From assembly GCA_016931085.1 (NCBI GenBank), contig JAFGFO010000267.1, positions 1 to 7,657 of the forward strand: a stretch of DNA of 7,657 nucleotides, read 5' to 3'. This document shows positions 4,708-7,657 of this stretch, piece by piece. Numbering within the stretch: the first letter of the stretch is position 1; every line of letters begins with the position of its first letter. A program made the translations under genes and the position numbers. The DNA is from Thermoflexales bacterium (GTDB lineage Bacteria > Chloroflexota > Anaerolineae > Fen-1058). The notes under the pieces are model-generated. The model was not told the DNA's origin, made no database searches, and was given only the letters and a program-made list of their open reading frames with translations.

Positions 4708-7575
4708 ATGATTATCCGTTCTTTAGCACACGGGTGGTTCTATAAGAGTATCGCCGTTATTTTGAGCATTGCACTCACCCTCTCGTCGGTGTCGCCGATG
4801 GGGTGGGGCATGGTAGTGGGTGCAGGTGCGCATGCTGCTGCTAGTTTGGTTTCCACATTGCCCGGCGACGCGAACTCGCCGCTGACGCAGGCGTTGCAGA
4901 ACGCATTGTCGCCTGAACCGGCTGAGCAGTTGACCGATATGGGCGCGCTCGGCCCGGACGGGCAACCTGTCGGCATGCTGATGGACATTGGCGCGTTGCA
5001 AGCGGATGTGGAGCGCAAGCCTGCGGCGCTTGCCAACCCCATCTCTGTCTCGCGTGTGCAGTCAGCTTACCGCGCTGCCGATGCCGTCTCCGGCACGCTC
5101 GTGATCACGTTTACAGTCACAAACAACCAGCCACCGGTTATTACCCCTCCGCGATTGCCACCCTCGGCCACTATCACCGACACGCTTCAGGCCGTTTCGG
5201 CAATTGACTTTTCAAAGGATCCCAATGTGATCCGCAACGTGCTATTGGTGGATTCCCTGACTGGCTATGCCACTTTTGTCTCTTCATCGCCTGTGCCTGA
5301 TCATAAAGCATCACAGTATGTCTGGAACCTGGGTGACATCCCGCCTATGGGCCGCGTGACTGCCACGCTCAAGATAAGCGTGCCGACAAACATAATGGAC
5401 TTTATCGACCTGGATATGGGCGCAACCGCCTGGGGCACGTTACAGGGGCGAGACATCTCTATCTCCACTGCGCCTGCCCGCCTGGCTCCAGATGCCATCG
5501 GCGGCGAACCCACAGGTGACTGGCTCAAGTGGACAGTAGATGCTGACTACTATGACGAGTATATGACGGCAAAAGCCGCTGAACTGGGCAATGACTGGCA
5601 ACAGATGTTTGCTTATGTGCGCTCGTTGGGCTATGAATCTTACAAAGGCTCGTTGCGTGGCACGCGAGGGACATTGTGGAGCGAAGCGGGCAACTCGTTG
5701 GATCAGACCAGTTTGCTCATTGCCATGCTGCGCGGCAGCGGGATCCCCAGTCGCTACCGGCATGGCACGCTTTTAACCGCACGGGCGCAGGAACTGATCC
5801 TTTCGATGTTTCCCGAGCCAACCCGTGTGATCGGCCACATTCCACCCGGTGTCGAGGTAGCCGACCCGGCCAACGCCCCACAGTTGCTGGCAGAAACGGT
5901 TGATCACTGGTGGGTGGAAGCTTATTTGCCCGGTCTGGGCTGGACCGACTTGGATCCCTGCTTTACGGCGGCCAGCCCCGGCCAGACCTTTGTGGAAAGC
6001 GTAGCCAGCGATGGCACAGATCGGATTGCCGAAATCAGCGACATGCTGCGGCACAAGATCGTGATCAAGGCCGAAGTTGAAAATTATCATCCCCTCAACG
6101 TTGCCAGCCAGGGGTTAGAGCGGCAAATTGTACTCACGGTTACGTTGCGAACTGTGGAAATCGTGGGCGAACCCGTCACGTTCGGACACATTGTCAACAC
6201 AACAGGACAAAGCGGGGCCATCTTTTACGCAGTTCAATACAGTTACCTGCCTTATTTGAGGATTGGCGACTTTGAGCGAGGCCGCATTGTCCAGGGCAAA
6301 GTGTTCCAAGATTTGATCTCAAACTACCCGTTTGGCACATGGTTGACCACAGGTGAATGGCTTGTGTTTGAAATCATTGACCCGGACGGTCGTATTGAGA
6401 GACACACTCGTGAGATTGTTGATTTGATCGGCCACGAAGCCCGACAAGCAGGCGGCGTCGTTAGGGTCGGATCAAGTAGGGGAACTGAGCCGCTGTTCTC
6501 TGACTTTGACGAACACGCTATGCTTTTTTCGATAGGCCAGCTTTCAGAGGATAGTGTCGCAAACGACTTTGCCAGGTGGCAAAAATTGCTCAGGCAAGTC
6601 CGACAGGTAGCCGCCGGTACACCCATGCCGGATTGGGAACGACAGAATGTCCTGATTCACGGCATGGTGGTAAGTTTAGAGTGTCTGAGCAAACTCTTTT
6701 ATCTGGCATCGGATTTTACGGCCGATTATATGGCACCAAGTGCTTTTATCAAGTCTTACGAAGATAGCCCTCGCATACTGATTGTGTCAAGTCGCTTGCG
6801 GGCTGAAAATCAAGCTTCCCCAATAACTATCACGATGGATCTTTTGAGGAACACCCGGCGAGTCATAGCCTTTCCAGGTCAATCCAGACAAGCAGCCTTA
6901 ACGTTCAACGTGGTTCGAGGTATGATGGACACATTCCTGGAAAGTATCGTACCAGAACAGTTAGGAATCCAGCCCGGTATATCTATGAAAAGTATATCGG
7001 AGGCTATGCAGCAACAAGGGATTACCTCCCACCTGCTCACCTCAGCGGACCTCGATGCCCTTAGCAGTCTTGGTATATCGCCGGAGGCCAAGAGCAGAAT
7101 TACATCTGCTCTCCAGGGCGGGAAGGTAGTCATTGTTCCTGGAAGGATGGTGACAGTAGGAACCATCATTACTATCGCATGGTGGGAAATTGACCCAACC
7201 GATGGGGCCACAATCAGTGTGATGGAAAATGGATTACATCCTAATACCATAGAGCTGAGACTTCTGATGAATCGATTTGTTTCGAAGGGAGGCCACGGTC
7301 CGGCATTTCTTGGGGGGGTCATAAACATGTTCTTGGGGACGATGGCGTTCCTCGTAGAGATGCCTCAAGGCTGGTTGAGTGGAGCTTGCATTCCAATAAG
7401 CCTTCTTGGTGGAGGAAATGTCTGTAAGCCAGTGTTGGTGTGGACAATGCTTACCGCCATAGCCAAAGCTTATCAACTTGCGATGTCCCTGACATACATT
7501 CCTGCAACGTGCAAGAGCGGATTTTTTAATGTTTACAGCAACGGGGCAGGTTCCACTTTACACACTCTCTTTTGA
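4708..7575 (+). CDS. Exported transglutaminase-like protein with Cys-to-Ser active site and WWEIDP C-terminal region (955 aa)
   Basis: Residues 1-43 look like a signal peptide: basic residues R4 and K13, hydrophobic 15-28, possible cleavage after AHA. Residues 114-262 are beta-rich with TFTVTNN and WNLGDIPPMGRVTATL, resembling a DUF11/Ig-like domain. Residues about 300-420 resemble a transglutaminase core: AGNSLDQTSLLIAMLRGSG followed by IPSRY, then DHWWVEAYLPGLGW (H400) and DLDPCF (D416). H400 and D416 fit the family's catalytic His and Asp, but the expected Cys is Ser330, twelve residues before R342. Residues 425-810 include a segment (RRVIAFPGQ, residues 717-725, then VVRGMMD) that I associate from memory with long transglutaminase/RHS-type surface proteins. 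WWEIDP (825-830) and two hydrophobic C-terminal segments (867-885, 908-931) follow. It is probably surface-located or membrane-anchored. It could be a peptide-binding pseudoenzyme, a scaffold, or part of a polymorphic-toxin-like protein without RHS repeats. Confidence 0.8.
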   Translation: MIIRSLAHGWFYKSIAVILSIALTLSSVSPMGWGMVVGAGAHAAASLVSTLPGDANSPLTQALQNALSPEPAEQLTDMGALGPDGQPVGMLMDIGALQADVERKPAALANPISVSRVQSAYRAADAVSGTLVITFTVTNNQPPVITPPRLPPSATITDTLQAVSAIDFSKDPNVIRNVLLVDSLTGYATFVSSSPVPDHKASQYVWNLGDIPPMGRVTATLKISVPTNIMDFIDLDMGATAWGTLQGRDISISTAPARLAPDAIGGEPTGDWLKWTVDADYYDEYMTAKAAELGNDWQQMFAYVRSLGYESYKGSLRGTRGTLWSEAGNSLDQTSLLIAMLRGSGIPSRYRHGTLLTARAQELILSMFPEPTRVIGHIPPGVEVADPANAPQLLAETVDHWWVEAYLPGLGWTDLDPCFTAASPGQTFVESVASDGTDRIAEISDMLRHKIVIKAEVENYHPLNVASQGLERQIVLTVTLRTVEIVGEPVTFGHIVNTTGQSGAIFYAVQYSYLPYLRIGDFERGRIVQGKVFQDLISNYPFGTWLTTGEWLVFEIIDPDGRIERHTREIVDLIGHEARQAGGVVRVGSSRGTEPLFSDFDEHAMLFSIGQLSEDSVANDFARWQKLLRQVRQVAAGTPMPDWERQNVLIHGMVVSLECLSKLFYLASDFTADYMAPSAFIKSYEDSPRILIVSSRLRAENQASPITITMDLLRNTRRVIAFPGQSRQAALTFNVVRGMMDTFLESIVPEQLGIQPGISMKSISEAMQQQGITSHLLTSADLDALSSLGISPEAKSRITSALQGGKVVIVPGRMVTVGTIITIAWWEIDPTDGATISVMENGLHPNTIELRLLMNRFVSKGGHGPAFLGGVINMFLGTMAFLVEMPQGWLSGACIPISLLGGGNVCKPVLVWTMLTAIAKAYQLAMSLTYIPATCKSGFFNVYSNGAGSTLHTLF

Positions 7576-7587
7576 AGTTTAGACTAA

Positions 7588-7618
7588 AGGGCAACTTACC
7601 CTTGCGGTAAATTGCCCT
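7588..7618 (+). terminator. Terminator-like hairpin, 13-bp stem with one mismatch, no U-tract
   Basis: AGGGCAACTTACC (7588-7600) pairs with GGTAAATTGCCCT (7606-7618) around a 5-nt loop, with a single C-A mismatch. It begins 12 bases after the stop of the transglutaminase-like gene. The base after the stem is not a T-run, so it departs from the standard intrinsic terminator. It may end transcription less tightly, protect the mRNA 3' end, or serve both strands. Confidence 0.6.
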
Positions 7619-7628
7619 CTGAGGTAAA

Positions 7629-7654
7629 GTTCCTGATATACCAAATCAAGGAAC
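7629..7654 (+). repeat. Second inverted repeat near the right edge
   Basis: GTTCCT (7629-7634) pairs with AGGAAC (7649-7654). GAT (7635-7637) pairs with ATC (7645-7647) if A7648 bulges out. The stem is about 9 bp. It follows directly on the terminator-like hairpin and touches the window end, so its full extent cannot be judged. Confidence 0.35.
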
Positions 7655-7657
7655 AAC

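Noticed and set aside
4644..4745. 33-codon frame starting ATG 4644 before the transglutaminase-like gene
   Set aside because: No ribosome site precedes it, it overlaps the start of the large gene, and it has no membrane helix or other feature.

Overview
The window looks like a piece of a Chloroflexota-type chromosome (Anaerolineae/Caldilineae-like). This is an inference from the architecture of the large regulator at 394-3180: LacI-type sensor, GAF-like region, HATPase, two receiver modules and an AraC helix-turn-helix in one chain, with wording I associate with that phylum. The GC-rich left part fits this. No taxonomic marker gene is present.

Layout: the left edge holds the last 46 codons of a tyrosine recombinase (1-141). 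A good sigma70-like promoter (316-343) then leads into the regulator gene (394-3180), which starts at GTG behind a strong GAGGAG. The regulator is unusual in two ways. Its periplasmic-binding-like sensor domain appears to be missing its middle, and the histidine-kinase H-box with the phosphoacceptor histidine is absent. The HATPase, C-terminal receiver and AraC DNA-binding modules look intact.

About 50 bp after the regulator lie two 16-bp direct repeats with a 21-bp period, ending next to a TACAAT -10 box. This is the geometry expected of an AraC-family activator site. A roughly 450-bp non-coding stretch follows, with hairpins, a 12-C tract and heptamer repeats. After it come four small frames, all on the plus strand: two 39-aa single-helix membrane peptides overlapping by ATGA, a less certain 59-aa single-helix peptide, and a 141-aa four-helix membrane protein. 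They are tightly packed and more AT-rich than the regulator.

The right half (4708-7575) encodes a 955-aa exported protein with a signal peptide, a beta-sandwich-like repeat region, a transglutaminase-like core whose expected catalytic cysteine is serine, and a long C-terminal region containing a WWEIDP motif and hydrophobic segments. A 13-bp hairpin just after its stop probably ends the unit.

Working hypothesis (inference): the AraC-type regulator switches on, through the 21-bp repeats, a cassette of small membrane proteins and perhaps the exported transglutaminase-like protein. The locus sits beside a recombinase and changes base composition, so it may be an accessory module. The function of the cassette is unknown.
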